From NCBI GenBank assembly GCA_030374805.1, contig JARGSG010000107.1:1-64000 (forward strand): DNA of 64,000 bases, given 5' to 3'. Source of the DNA: Gracilaria gracilis. Its lineage: Eukaryota; Rhodophyta; Florideophyceae; Gracilariales; Gracilariaceae. How positions within the stretch are numbered: position 1 is the first letter of the stretch; each line of letters begins with the position of its first letter. Shown piece by piece: positions 29,437 to 40,431 of this stretch. Under the pieces are notes generated by a model. The model did not search any database and was not told the DNA's origin. It saw only the letters and a program-made list of their open reading frames with translations. Both the position numbers and the translations under genes were made by a program.

Positions 29437-30605
29437 AGGACGCATTTAGAAGAGCCTGATCATGTGTCTCTATGCGCTCGGTTTTCCATTCTAGTGATTG
29501 TTTGATAACTCGATCGGACCCACATACCATGATGACCGTTTTTGTCAGACTGACGGCTTCTACCCGCGGGTATCAGCATTTGAGTGTATCATCCGCGTTG
29601 CGGCCTGGAGATGGCAGTTTGGGGCTCTCGTGTGTTTCATGTTCTAGTTCGTGGCTGTCTACCGGGTTTCTTGGCTAGGATTGATTGCATCGTATATAGT
29701 TCTTATAAATGGTCTCCTTAAACTGGTTTCGAACACATAAGCTATTTCTTACGCCTGCTCACAGTCGTTTTCCTTGTGCTCATTGTCATAATAGAGCCGT
29801 GGAAGGTATTTAGCTGTAGCATGTCTTCCTGAGTTGCCCAAAATGTTTTCTCTCTTTTGTGCGTCCAAGCGTCGAGCAGCAATAAGCCAAGATATATAGT
29901 CTGAAACCCGTGCAATTGACGTTAGTCTCGAGGTTCATGATTATCTCTGATCTGTTTCATATTCATATGTTCCTCAGCAGCTTGGAGTTGACACTATTGT
30001 GTGTGCCACTACTCAGTAGATTCGTAAAGGTGGCAAATCAGTAAGATTGGATAAGATTGGCGGCCTCTGGAATCCATATTGTCATCCTACTGCCCAAGAG
30101 CAAGAGATAACTCCCATGCTTACCAGAAGCGTTCGGTCCGTTATTTTCACCAGCCTTTTACCTCTCACAACACATCCTCCGCACGAAAGAAACCAGTCGC
30201 TCACACAAGAACAAAGCTACTTGCGGGTATATTTAGAAGGAAAGTTTAACTTTGTAGACGAAGCAAATATTGGATTCCGTCGGGGGTCAGATTTTCTTTC
30301 TTGTGAGGATAACTTCTGGACTTAAAGGGGGAAGGAACAAACTACCCTTGGTATGCATGCTTGAATCGAACAGTTAGGATCCTCGTGCCGGCTAGTTTGC
30401 CAGCATATGCGAAGAATTGGAAATAAGTCTACTCTGTTGATATGTACTACATATTGTGTAGATGGTATAAGGCAACGAGAGACGATCACTTGTTGACATA
30501 ACGAGTTTTGATGTCATAGTCATACCCCATAGACCAGACATAAAACAATTCTATGTGTTGAATATTAGGAGACTTCCGACACTTGGGTTAAATATGGTAG
30601 CTAAT
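29437..30605. other. Convergent intergenic region, nothing recognised
   Basis: The 3' flanks of eL36 and ornithine aminotransferase. A CCAAGGGTA motif occurs on the minus strand near 30335. A 92-codon frame at 30047-30325 has no supporting features. Confidence 0.45.
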
Positions 30606-31940
30606 TCAGGCGGTCTGTGACTTGCCTTCATTTGCAGCCATTTCACCCACAGTTCGTACGGCTTCTCTGATGACGACGCAAGCCTGCTCCACTTCCCCCT
30701 CATTGATGACAAGTGGTGGAGTCAGTCGAATGATGTGTCCATGTGTGGGCTTGGCTAGTACACCATTTCTGGCCATCTCCAAGCAAACTTCCCATGCAGT
30801 GCGCTGATCACCAAGAACATCTTCAATTTCGATAGCATTCATGAGGCCGACCCCCCTAACTTCTTTGACCAATTTCTTGGGAAGTCCCTTTTTTGTAAGC
30901 GCGGAGCGTAGGACTTGGCCCATCTTTTCTGCGTTTTCACACAGATTCTCATCCTCAAGGACGCTGAGAGCTTCCATGCTAACTGCGCACGCAAGGGGAT
31001 TACCCCCATACGTGGAACCATGTTCGCCTGGTCGCAACAAGCCTAGCACCTCATTACTGCCCAAGACAGCCGATACAGGGTAAACTCCGCCAGATAGCGC
31101 CTTACCAAGGACAACCATATCAGGTTTGACGTCATCATGTTCCGAAGCGAGCATTCGGCCAGTTCTGCCCAGTCCTGTCTGGACCTCATCCGCAATGAGA
31201 AGGACGTTATGCTTTTCACATATCTGCTTGGCTGCTTTCAAGTAGCCGGGCTTGGGAATCACAACACCGGCTTCGCCCTGGATGGGTTCAACCATAAAAG
31301 CACACACATCTGGTTTTGATACGGCGCGTTCAAGCTGTTCAAGATTGTCGTAATCGACAAGATCATAACCCGGAACAAAAGGCCCAAAGCCCTCTCTGGA
31401 AGTGGGGTCACAACTGGAGGAAATGGCGGCAATAGTCCGACCCCAGAAGTTTCCTCTTGCAAATACGACGCGAGCACGATCGGGTGCAATATGCTTGCAA
31501 TCATATCCCCACCTTCTCGCAAGCTTGATAGCAGTTTCACCGCCTTCCACGCCAGTATTCATGGGCAAGCAGCGATCAAATCCGAACGTCTTGCAAAGGC
31601 TTTCCTGGAACTGCCCCAGCAAATCATTATGGAATGCACGCGAAGTGAGGGTGAGACGAGCGGCTTGCCTTGCCAGTGCTGTTACAATGCGTGGATGACA
31701 ATGTCCCTGGTTGACTGCTGAATAAGCGGCGAGAAAATCCAAGTACTGGCGGCCCTCAACGTCCCAGGCGCGGGTGCCCTGTGCACGGGAGAGAACTATT
31801 GGAAGAGGGTGATAGTTGTGTGCGCCATAGTTGTGCTCGAGGTCGATGGCGGCTTGGGAAGCCTCGCCCATGTGCGATCGACGAAACATCGTAGGTGCTC
31901 GAGAAGTCACGGCTGCGAACCGCTGCTGAAAGCGAATCAT
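30606..31940 (-). CDS. OAT: Ornithine aminotransferase, probably mitochondrial
   Basis: A PLP-dependent class III aminotransferase that transfers the delta-amino group of ornithine to 2-oxoglutarate, linking arginine, proline and glutamate metabolism. It has 444 residues from ATG 31940; the frame is open upstream to a TTG but has no other ATG. The N-terminus (MIRFQQRFAAVTSRAPTMFR) is basic and free of acids, like a mitochondrial presequence. Family signatures follow: AYSAVNQGHCHPRI, PMNTGVEGGETAIKLAR, FMVEPIQGEAGVV, LLIADEVQTGLGRTG, and the PLP-binding Lys at about residue 280 in VVLGKALSGGVYPVSA. GSTYGGNPLACAV completes the active site. Confidence 0.95.
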   Translation of the reverse strand: MIRFQQRFAAVTSRAPTMFRRSHMGEASQAAIDLEHNYGAHNYHPLPIVLSRAQGTRAWDVEGRQYLDFLAAYSAVNQGHCHPRIVTALARQAARLTLTSRAFHNDLLGQFQESLCKTFGFDRCLPMNTGVEGGETAIKLARRWGYDCKHIAPDRARVVFARGNFWGRTIAAISSSCDPTSREGFGPFVPGYDLVDYDNLEQLERAVSKPDVCAFMVEPIQGEAGVVIPKPGYLKAAKQICEKHNVLLIADEVQTGLGRTGRMLASEHDDVKPDMVVLGKALSGGVYPVSAVLGSNEVLGLLRPGEHGSTYGGNPLACAVSMEALSVLEDENLCENAEKMGQVLRSALTKKGLPKKLVKEVRGVGLMNAIEIEDVLGDQRTAWEVCLEMARNGVLAKPTHGHIIRLTPPLVINEGEVEQACVVIREAVRTVGEMAANEGKSQTA

Positions 31941-32366
31941 GCTGCGGGGGAAGGAGAAAGCGGAGCGACAGGTGGGAAATCGGACTCTTATCGAAACGAG
32001 TGGAAACGAGGGAACACGTCGATTTCGGGCAAGAGGGCAGTGGAAATGGAAACGCAGGCGAACGACTGACGAGGACCGACGGATCAACGAACCGCAACCA
32101 AGATCACCAGCAACGTGCCATCAACGCAAATTGCATCTCCGTGTATCATCGCCGTGTGATGTCACAAACGCCGAACGCGTGTCGCTGTAAGCTTCTCCAA
32201 AAAAAAAGGTTTTGTCCGCTGCTGACAGCGGCGGTGTGTGTGCGCCAAGAGCTCGATCGCGGCAATATCGCGGCGCTCGGGGTGGGCATCGTCGATGCGG
32301 CGCGCCGCTCCATCGGCTGCGCGAGCGAGAGCGAGAGCGCGAGCGAGAGCGAGCTTCGGAACAGTC
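31941..32366. promoter_or_regulatory. Bidirectional promoter region, OAT / gamma-CA-like gene
   Basis: A 426-bp gap between divergent starts of two predicted mitochondrial proteins. A GAGCGA-type purine-rich repeat occupies about 32320-32352, just upstream of the gamma-CA-like ATG. No TATA box is seen. Confidence 0.55.
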
Positions 32367-33261
32367 ATGTCGCTCATGCGGCGCGCTGCGTACGCGGCGG
32401 GCATGATGATCCGCGAGACGGGACAGGCGCTAGACCGTCTGGGCTGCAGCCTACAGGGCAAGTACGCCTATGTTGAGCAGCGTAAGTGTGCGCCGTTCCA
32501 TCCAGCGGCTTTCCCATCACTGCGTGCTCCATGTTTCGTTCTAACGTCTCCATTCGCTTCTTTGTGAGTGCGTAGTGAGCAGGCATCGTCAGATCATGAA
32601 TCTTGGCGACTCCAAGCCCATCATTTCCACCCCCGCCTTCATTGCGCCTTCCGCGTCGCTCATTGGCAACGTAGAGTTGTCGCCGTCGTCTTCCGTGTGG
32701 TATGGCGCCGTGCTCCGTGCCGATAGCGCTCCCATACTAATTGGCCCACGCGCGTCCATTGGCGATCGCGCCGTTGTTCGAGGCGCGTCCCATGTCGATG
32801 CCGACGCTATCGTCCACCCGGGCGCTGTCATCGATTCTGCTCAAGTTGGCGCGCGTGCCGTTGTGGGCGCATCTGCTGTGGTTGCCCCCGGCGCCATTGT
32901 CGCAGAGCAATCTGTTCTGCGCGATGGCTCTTACTTGCCCGAAGGCACTTGCACATCACCAGGTGAGATTTGGTCCGGCTCGCCGGCGCAGTGTGACCGT
33001 GCGCTCACGCAAGATGAAATCAATGCTATAGCTACCAATGTCGAGGATGTGGTTACCCTGGCAGGCGCACACGCAACTGAATGTGGCAAAACGCATGAAC
33101 AGATTGAAGCGGAGAAATTGAGACAGGGACTCATGGAGGAAAGATCTGAGGATTATAACAGCCACCTAGGATTACTCGGCAGGGAAAAGGAGATTGTCGA
33201 GACTCAAGCTACTCTCATTGAGCAGGATCGTGAGGAACAGCGCAAGGTTGGTGCTGGTTAA
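32367..33261 (+). CDS. Gamma-carbonic anhydrase-like protein (mitochondrial complex I matrix arm)
   Basis: A predicted subunit of the gamma-CA trimer attached to mitochondrial complex I. Two exons, 32367-32481 and 32576-33261, flank a 94-bp GTAAGT...TAG intron. The splice restores the family N-terminus: exon 1 gives IRETGQALDRLGCSLQGKY, as in plant gamma-CAs, and exon 2 continues LSRHRQIMNLG. The total is 266 residues. The body is a left-handed beta-helix of hexapeptide repeats (APSASLIGNVEL, SSVWYGAVLRAD, AVVGASAVVAPGAIV), then EIWSGSPAQ and a C-terminal helix. By eye, only one or two of the three zinc-ligand His are retained, so it looks like a non-catalytic gamma-CAL paralog. Confidence 0.88.
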
Positions 33262-35766
33262 GTATGTTTTAGTATATGTGTGCCTCCCTCCCTGCACATG
33301 CTTGTGGTTCCCAGGCTGCCGTGCTGCGTGTTGTATGCCACATATTGGTTTTTGTTGATGTGCAGCTGCCGGGTAAATTCTCACTAGTCCTCTCCTGCCC
33401 TCAGCGAGCAACGTTATCTTTACTGTCGTCAGTTTAGCACTTCTCGTCGTTCGTCGTGAGCTTTTCGCCACAGGCGTAGCTATGCTAAGTTTCCCGAAGG
33501 AGTAATACCGCGTTACGGGTAGACATCGTTTCCAATTGGCTCTGCTGTAACCGCAACAATTAAAAGTATGTTGTGTCCGATTGATACCGAGACGCACGAT
33601 ATTCGTTCAAATGGGCCGAATAGGATGCGTTGGATTCGGACGAAGGACTGTGTCGAGCAGACACAATCGTTCACTCGAATCCTCGTTAACTACAGGTACC
33701 AGTTCTCATTCCCAACTAACAAGCAAACCAGATGTCTTGTTGAAAACGATCGTGACGTATGATGACCACAGATTGATGTGAAAGACTTCAAAATGAACGC
33801 CCACATTTCTCCTTTTTGTTACACCTCATTGTGGAGGTGCTATCCGGAATTGCTTTCATTGGAATGCACAGGAGCGCAAGAAGTAGAAGAGTAAATGAGC
33901 AAAAATGTCGTACTTCACTTCACGGTTTTTCAAAAGCGTGGTTGCTTTCAACACCCCTATCTATGCGACGTCTACGGGGTGAGATCATCATGGCCCAAAT
34001 GCTCACGCAGACGAGAACACCGTGGAGTAGGATGCCTTCCTTTCTTCTTTTTCTTCTCTTACATTATGGTCTGGGGCGCCTGATTCCGAGATGGCAGGAG
34101 CTCTATCTTGCATATTTTCTCTCGAAGAAGAAGAAGGCCATAACCTGTAACAGCCAATGCTTCATCATGTCTTACGAAGACTTCATTTCCTTTCTTGCGG
34201 AATCGAAAGCTCGCCGCGGACGGCTTCGTTTGTCAATGGGCATCGAGAAATGATATGATCCACATCTCTCTTGGCACTCCTGCCGCACTGGAAACGAACC
34301 ACTTTCCCATCCCTGTTACTTTTTACCCCAGAATGAACGTTCAGCTACCTCGCCAAATCCAACCAATGCCTCACGCGGAATGTTCTCATCGACGCAGCAA
34401 TCTCTTCAATCTATCTTTTTCTCTTCTAGTGGATACTCTGGTTATGAGCCGAGAAAGAGCATTGCTTGCCTTGAAAGTTGAAGTCGAGACTACAGATTCC
34501 TCTCCAACTACAAGTGGAAATACCGGTTGACTACGTACAACGGTAGACGTGAAAGCTGTGCTCAGGTCGAAGACAAGCAGTACATGCACCCCAGAACGAG
34601 GTTTCGGGTCCATTTCTGAGAAACGCGAAGCCCGAAAAGCAGAAGACGTGTTAGCGCAGTTTTCAACGGAACATGTCTGCTCTTGTCATCCTGTGACTAC
34701 GTGCGTCGACCAAAAACCAATGCGGTGGGAGTGCGATTGGGGTGAGGCTACCGGGTTCAAAAAGAATGTTGACCACGTGTTGTTTCGGTGTCCGCTGAGG
34801 CAGCGGCGCTGACCAATGTGTCGCGAAGAAACGAGGTTCCTGCACCACAGGAAAGGAACGACAAAGCAACGGCCCTCAAAGCTTTGGCCTGTTTTAGGAG
34901 AGAGGGCTACATGTAGAAAGAACATTGCTCCCTCTGCTTTGAAAAAAAAAAGGACCACACTAAAGAAGAAGGTTACGCGCTACTTCTCTTACCCAATCTC
35001 ACCGATGAAATCCGGAATGGGTTGAAGATATTGTCAGTGCTTTCTTTGGCGGTCAACATGGTACAAGAGCGCTCTGCCGTGGTGTACCCGTCTATTACAG
35101 GTTGAATGAAGAGACATATGTGACTGAGAATGCGATAGACGTTGGCAGTCACACGCTTTTGCAGCTGAACACAATAGGGACTAGATGCTTTCTTCCCATT
35201 ATGCGAAACATATCAAGTCTTCAATGTTGTAGAGCTAAGTTTGGCAATGCTGCTGTATATTAGGCTCTTCTCCGAAATCCTGTATGTTCACCGCGGATTT
35301 ATCGTGAATCCACACTCTCGTTGGAACAGGGCGAATGGGGGCGAGCTATCTAGGATATTCGAGGCCTTCCTTGACAAACGCCAGCGTCCACGTTTGGAAT
35401 CCTGGGGATTGGAGCACAAGTGCTCGCACTTTACGGAACAAAAAAATGGTTATTTGCGCGGAGGCAGGGAAACCACAACCTGCGGTTCCTACGGCCCCAT
35501 CGGCAAAAAGGCGTATCTGCGTTATGTGTTTGGACACCACAAAATGGTTTGGAATGCAACCGCATGACTCATGAAAGGGCAAGGGGTTTACCATCCTTCT
35601 CAAAATCATTCTGGTCCCTTTGAAGTAGATAAATCTTCCTTGAAAGCTCGAGGTGATTCACTCATAACACCGCTTGACTAACCCAGAAGATAAGACAGAC
35701 GGAGTCATTAGAGTGTGAGCTTGTACTATCGAAAGCATTTCATTCCCGAGTCTTGTGCTGTCCAAC
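33262..35766. other. Intergenic region with degenerate LINE-like scraps
   Basis: No intact gene is seen. Cys-His motifs like that at 13.9 kb occur near 34200-34310 (minus strand, CGRSAKRDVDHIISRCP) and 34715-34800 (plus strand, CDWGEATGFKKNVDHVLFRC). Both fit C-x-n-H-x4-C zinc knuckles of non-LTR retrotransposons. No RT motif remains. Confidence 0.35.
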
Positions 35767-36366
35767 ATGACCAAAGTTTCACCTCCGACATCCTCGAGCA
35801 ATTTGTGCTTCGCCCCTTGCATTGTTCCATACTTTGCTTCATCATTATCAGGGCGTCCACTATGTATCTCACGCGCCCCGTACCGCTCCGTAAACGCTGG
35901 CCGTGTCCGCATGGAGGCGCAGACGACCCAATCTCCTAAAACCTCTAACGAAACAGTGGTATGGCCTCCGCCAGGAATGACCGACGAGTGGGCTGAAGCT
36001 GTGCAACGACTTTCAACTTCAATCAAGGGAGCTACCCTGGACGATGCAGACCTTGCACTGAAAGAAGCCGATGGAGATGAAGACCTTGCTCTCCGATACT
36101 TGACAGAATCCAGCATGTCCGACATAAAAAAAAAACGCGAGCGTGCTGTCGAAGAAGCTAGATCAAGAGGTGATGATAAGCGAGTTGATGCACTACGAGA
36201 GGCTCAGCTCAGGAGAAAGGCCACAGGAAGCGCGAGAGATTTTTTCAAGGGCTTCGTTGAAGTAGAGGGAACCTATGTAGATGCTGGATACGTTGATGAA
36301 AGCTCAGATGCAATGGGTCAGCTTACGAATGCCATCAAGGGCTTTTTCGGAGGAGGAAAGAAGTAA
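35767..36366 (+). CDS. Small protein with possible transit peptide, unknown function
   Basis: It has 199 residues from ATG 35767; a GTG four codons upstream is disregarded. The first 50 or so residues are Ser/Arg/Pro-rich without acids (SLSGRPLCISRAPYRSVNAG), like an organellar transit peptide. A second in-frame Met at about residue 49 could start a cytosolic form. The mature part has a short helical unit with a Leu-Asp-Asp-Ala-Asp pattern and EDLALRYL, reminiscent of a UBA-type three-helix fold, then a charged Lys/Arg/Glu helix and a conserved-looking Gly/Phe-rich end (FFKGFVEVEGTYVDAG, IKGFFGGGKK). I recognise no family. Confidence 0.6.
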   Translation: MTKVSPPTSSSNLCFAPCIVPYFASSLSGRPLCISRAPYRSVNAGRVRMEAQTTQSPKTSNETVVWPPPGMTDEWAEAVQRLSTSIKGATLDDADLALKEADGDEDLALRYLTESSMSDIKKKRERAVEEARSRGDDKRVDALREAQLRRKATGSARDFFKGFVEVEGTYVDAGYVDESSDAMGQLTNAIKGFFGGGKK

Positions 36367-37918
36367 GCATTTGTTGAAGATTGTGGGACGTTCTAAGAAG
36401 TGGGAAGTTGTAAACTAGGGTCTAAGTTGTTTGAGCGATTTTGAAGTGAAATCTACATATGTTCTTTTTCTCAACTAAGCATGGCTTATGAAAACTACGA
36501 ACCGACGGATCGAATCCGAAAAGTTCCGTGAGAAAAGGTTCCGGATCTACTAGAGGCCTGAGTATTGTGTTACAAAACGAGTTTCCCTCAAATGTTGTTC
36601 TTGAGTTAATGACACTCATGGTTTGGATAAGGTCCCGAAAGTATGATTTATGATCGGAGATAACGAAGTAGAATGGTAAACTTCATTTTTGAACTTGAAC
36701 ACGTTCTTCATATATCCGAACAGACATTGAAGTACAAGGTTAGGCTGACTCCCACAACTCTCTTGCCCTCTCACTGCATTTGCGGGACCTGTGTCTCCGC
36801 TCTGAACGGGTGGCGTCGGAGCGTTAGAATTCGCCGAATTTCTGGAGACGACATCCCATTCAACCCAACCCTTAAATAGCAAATGTATTCTGGTGGTGCA
36901 TGTGCAGGTGTTCAAACTATGTCGTATCTTGATTGCTTTTGGAACTGAATCGAACAGTGAACCTCAACCACCTGATGAGCTACTTTCGCAAGCAGAACAA
37001 AACTATATTCAAGTAGTGTAGTCTTCTTATTGCTTCGAAATAAGGAGCAATATACCACACGTACAGTACAGAAGAAGTACAACAACAAATACAATTATTC
37101 GTTTAGGGGAACGATTAGACAATAGCTACAGACTCTCGTGGCTAAGATGAAGAAGAGAAGAAGGAACTCTCTTGTCATATAGGTTTCCTTTTATGTGGCA
37201 TATATATACCTTTGAAGTGCATGAGTTTCACATAAAATCCTTCGACAACTTCATCTGCTCCGAAAAGAATACCGTTCAAGAGAGATCATATAATCATCTC
37301 TAACGTGCGTCAGAAATTGGCTAGGTGACACCACTGGTGTGCATCTTTAAGAGCAACTCACAAGGACACAATGGCTGGTTCGCAAAGACTTTACCAGAAC
37401 TTAGTTCTGTAAGCCCCATACCCTTCAAATGTCTTGGCAGTCCACATAATCATTACTTCACTTTTGACGACGGTTTCTTCAATACGAGAGAATATTGGTT
37501 TGCTGAACTAGGTTTGCCGACTTAGAAAGCCTTTCATGGATCAATTTCCGAGAAGCCACGCACTAGAACTACAGTCTGAATGTGAAAGTTTCCACTTTTG
37601 GGACTTTGACTTACATTGAAGCAAGAGCGAGAGCGAACCAGAACACGACATGCAGACTAGAGGTAAATAGATAATATGACTATGCTCACAGGAGTGTATT
37701 AACATTTCGGACATTCGACGGTGGGTCAAATGTTCTAGAATATAAAAGGGTCGTGTTGAGCGGAGCGGATGTGAAACAATTAGCAGCGGACGTGTCAAAT
37801 CCTCTGAAGCGACATAATCCACGCAGAGAGCAATCGTGGTGTGGTTGTATATACTATACCAGAGCGCCGAAGGCAGTGAATTGAGATATCTCTACCTCAT
37901 CGAAGACAGTTCAGCAAG
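36367..37918. other. Intergenic, AT-rich
   Basis: No gene is recognised. A TATATA element at 37848-37853, about 66 bases before the ATG at 37919, is a plausible core promoter for the next gene. Confidence 0.45.
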
Positions 37919-39832
37919 ATGGTTGTCAGGCGAACAATCCCAGTTTGGCTGGTTTTCGGGCTTGGGTTGTGTCTTTTGATAGTAAGAGAAGTAACGTCGT
38001 TGGAAATTGCCAACTACAGCTACTTGGATCACCCGTTGTACACAAACAACGTATACAATGAAACTCGACCCAAGCCGGTGGTGATGAAAAGGTATTATCG
38101 AATGGCAGGCTCCGGGCATTCTACTCTTGGAATGTTATTTGCTCCTCAGTCCGCTTTGTACAATCGTTATCCGTCGATGGAATCCTTCTCATCAGGGCCC
38201 CTAGATAGTCTCTTTATCACTGGGAGTAGGAGTAACAGCAATGGTACTTATGTGGAAGTGCACCTCAACTATCGCTCGCGTGTGTTCCTGTTGCTTAATG
38301 CGGGTGGTTTGAGAGCAAAAGATCTGCAACAACTTGAATCAGTGGAAGGACTGAGCAGCATTTGGACTGGACTCTTTGCGCTCCGTTCGGCATCCAAAAA
38401 AGGAATCATAGTTGGAGATCCAGAGCGGACGGGAAGGAAATTCACTCTACCGTCACATGCTGCAGTTGTTGAAACGATCGTTGAGGATGGCGTCCCAATC
38501 TTGCTACCACATCCAGGCTCTATTAAGGTGAATGGAGTACCATGTACCCGAATGACGTTATTATTCGCTAATGCAACTGAAAATGGAAGTATTGAAGCCT
38601 TCGAGTATCCTGGTGCACCTGCAACCGTGTGGTCTCCATTCAATGGAGACGTTGTGGACGCAGTGGCAGTGAAAGCAAATAAGAAGTGTCCGGATTGGCT
38701 TCATGACCTTCACGTGACCGAAACAAGAGATAAAGCAGTAGCCGAGGAAATGGAGGAACCAATGGTATGGCGAACTTGGCATTCCCCGATCGATAGCATC
38801 TACTGGTGTTATCACGACCATGAACATGGCTCATACCCAGGAGAATATCGGCCCATGTTCGGGTACACGGCTTGGAAAACGGCAGATTCTTCCACAACTC
38901 ATGGACGCCAAGATGAGTCACATGAGGGGTTCAAGACATTCTCATTTGTTTTAGAGGAACAAAAGCTAGTGGTGGTGCTTGTGATTCACATGCATCTGAG
39001 CCGCGGAAGACGATTTGTAACCAGACATCATACGAGTATTTTGGCCGTGATGAATGAGAGTTGGGAGTTGTTGATTGAGTTCCATATGAAACAAGACTTT
39101 GGTGCAGCTCTAGCTACATTACGTAAGGGCAAGACTGTTGCAATTGATATGCATGAAGAAGAAATTCTGGAGGAGTTGAAAATGTTTGGAAAGCGCTCTG
39201 GTAGACGCTTCAATGTTCTCCGCTTGGATGAGAATTTCCCGGACAGCGTGGACAAGAGGTTCAAACTGAACAAGAAGAACGAAATTACAAAAGATGATAG
39301 GAATAAAGTAAGCCGAGGGATTTATGAAGCATGGAATGGAGCTCTGAACACATGCTCGTGGTCCGAAAAGAGGTTTCGGGGAGGTGGAAAGGATGGAGGG
39401 ATTACGTTCGACACCAGAAACCCAGCAACGGCTTTGATCGATACGGAACAAACACCGCGACATGAAGCAGTTCAGCAACTGCGTGGAAACAGCATGAATC
39501 GGTTCATTAAAATCAACTCTGATGTGGAAATCGGTCCAAGACACTGCTGGTTCGACATCTTCTCCAGTGAAACTGGAATCGACGTGGAAAAGACTGGAGG
39601 GGTGTTTTATACGGACGCATACTTCAGAGGCGTGAAGAAATCGGCCGGCAGGTTTTACCCACGTCAGTATTTGAAGATGACGAGCATACTGGACGTGGTA
39701 TCGCTGAAGTCAGGAAAGCTGCTTGTAGCAGATGGTTGGAATGGCCATTACAGCTACAATAGCGGCAGCTCTACGGCAGGTGGAAGGCGGTTCGCCAACA
39801 CGGAGGGCGCGGTGCGTGCCGAAGTGAACTAA
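37919..39832 (+). CDS. Large secreted protein with HDHEHG motif, unknown function
   Basis: The frame encodes 637 residues. A signal peptide is clear (MVVRRTIPVWLVFGLGLCLL, then a polar site before residue 30). Several N-glycosylation sequons follow (NYS, NET, NGT, NAT). Around residues 295-318 is a striking His-rich motif, YWCYHDHEHGSYPGEYRPMF, which could bind a metal; Tyr298 to Gly304 spans YHDHEHG. A Trp/Tyr/Gly-rich C-terminal region ends the protein. I know of no named family and infer only an extracellular, possibly metal-dependent role. An AATAAA lies at 39894, 62 bases after the stop, as a likely polyadenylation signal. Confidence 0.7.
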   Translation: MVVRRTIPVWLVFGLGLCLLIVREVTSLEIANYSYLDHPLYTNNVYNETRPKPVVMKRYYRMAGSGHSTLGMLFAPQSALYNRYPSMESFSSGPLDSLFITGSRSNSNGTYVEVHLNYRSRVFLLLNAGGLRAKDLQQLESVEGLSSIWTGLFALRSASKKGIIVGDPERTGRKFTLPSHAAVVETIVEDGVPILLPHPGSIKVNGVPCTRMTLLFANATENGSIEAFEYPGAPATVWSPFNGDVVDAVAVKANKKCPDWLHDLHVTETRDKAVAEEMEEPMVWRTWHSPIDSIYWCYHDHEHGSYPGEYRPMFGYTAWKTADSSTTHGRQDESHEGFKTFSFVLEEQKLVVVLVIHMHLSRGRRFVTRHHTSILAVMNESWELLIEFHMKQDFGAALATLRKGKTVAIDMHEEEILEELKMFGKRSGRRFNVLRLDENFPDSVDKRFKLNKKNEITKDDRNKVSRGIYEAWNGALNTCSWSEKRFRGGGKDGGITFDTRNPATALIDTEQTPRHEAVQQLRGNSMNRFIKINSDVEIGPRHCWFDIFSSETGIDVEKTGGVFYTDAYFRGVKKSAGRFYPRQYLKMTSILDVVSLKSGKLLVADGWNGHYSYNSGSSTAGGRRFANTEGAVRAEVN

Positions 39833-39893
39833 AACCTTTGTTTTTGAACTTAACTAAAAAATCTGTTTGGCAAGAAAAGGAATAATCCCTACG

Positions 39894-39899
39894 AATAAA
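39894..39899 (+). terminator. Probable polyadenylation signal
   Basis: AATAAA 62 bases downstream of the stop of the HDHEHG protein gene and just before the oppositely oriented tRNA gene. Confidence 0.5.
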
Positions 39900-39922
39900 A
39901 AGTGATTGCTCCGAGAGAAACA

Positions 39923-39995
39923 GTCCCCAGTGGGGCTTGAACCCACGGCCTCGAGATTAACAGTCCCGCGCTCTAACCAGCTGAGCTATGGAGAC
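39923..39995 (-). tRNA. tRNA-Asn (anticodon GTT)
   Basis: The minus strand folds as a 73-nt cloverleaf: acceptor GTCTCCA with TGGGGAC (one T-G pair), D-arm GCTC...GAGC with AGCTGGTTA, anticodon stem CGGGA/TCTCG with loop CTGTTAA (anticodon GTT), T-arm GTGGG-TTCAAGC-CCCAC. No intron is present and CCA is not encoded, as expected for a nuclear gene. The internal A and B boxes (TAGCTCAGCTGG and GGTTCAAGCCC) match polymerase III promoters. Confidence 0.95.
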
Positions 39996-40431
39996 GGCCG
40001 AAGCTGTCCAACTGCTCCACCCGTTTTGTTTTTGTAACAAGTCCCCAACGGAAAAGGCATGGAGAAATGTATCGAACCAAAAAAAAGCGTTTGGCCCCGC
40101 GCTCGCTGCGCCGCTTGTTGAAGCCGAGGCTCTTGCGCCCATCAGATGGGGGCGCCTGCAACTCCCGTTCGCACTCGTGTTACCAGGGGTAGAAAGTGCA
40201 GTCTGTAGTCGCCAGCCGCTTTCGTCTACGTCCTGTCACAACACCGCCCATACTAAGCTATCCCTGGTGATTTCTTGTGTAGATTCTGTCGCGAAGGACA
40301 ACAACTGCGGTTTTACTTCGGCTTCTTATCGCTGTACATGCCCTCGCGTTTGAACCCTCTCTCCCAAGCTTCTTATGTACAAACAACACCCCAAGTCATG
40401 CGCACTAAAATCTCCAATCCTCTACTCACTC
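39996..40431. other. Short intergenic region
   Basis: Between the tRNA gene and the 3' end of the cysteine-repeat gene; nothing else is recognised. Confidence 0.5.

Noticed and set aside
30047..30325. 92-codon frame downstream of eL36
   Set aside because: Short, unrecognised, no promoter or homology signal.
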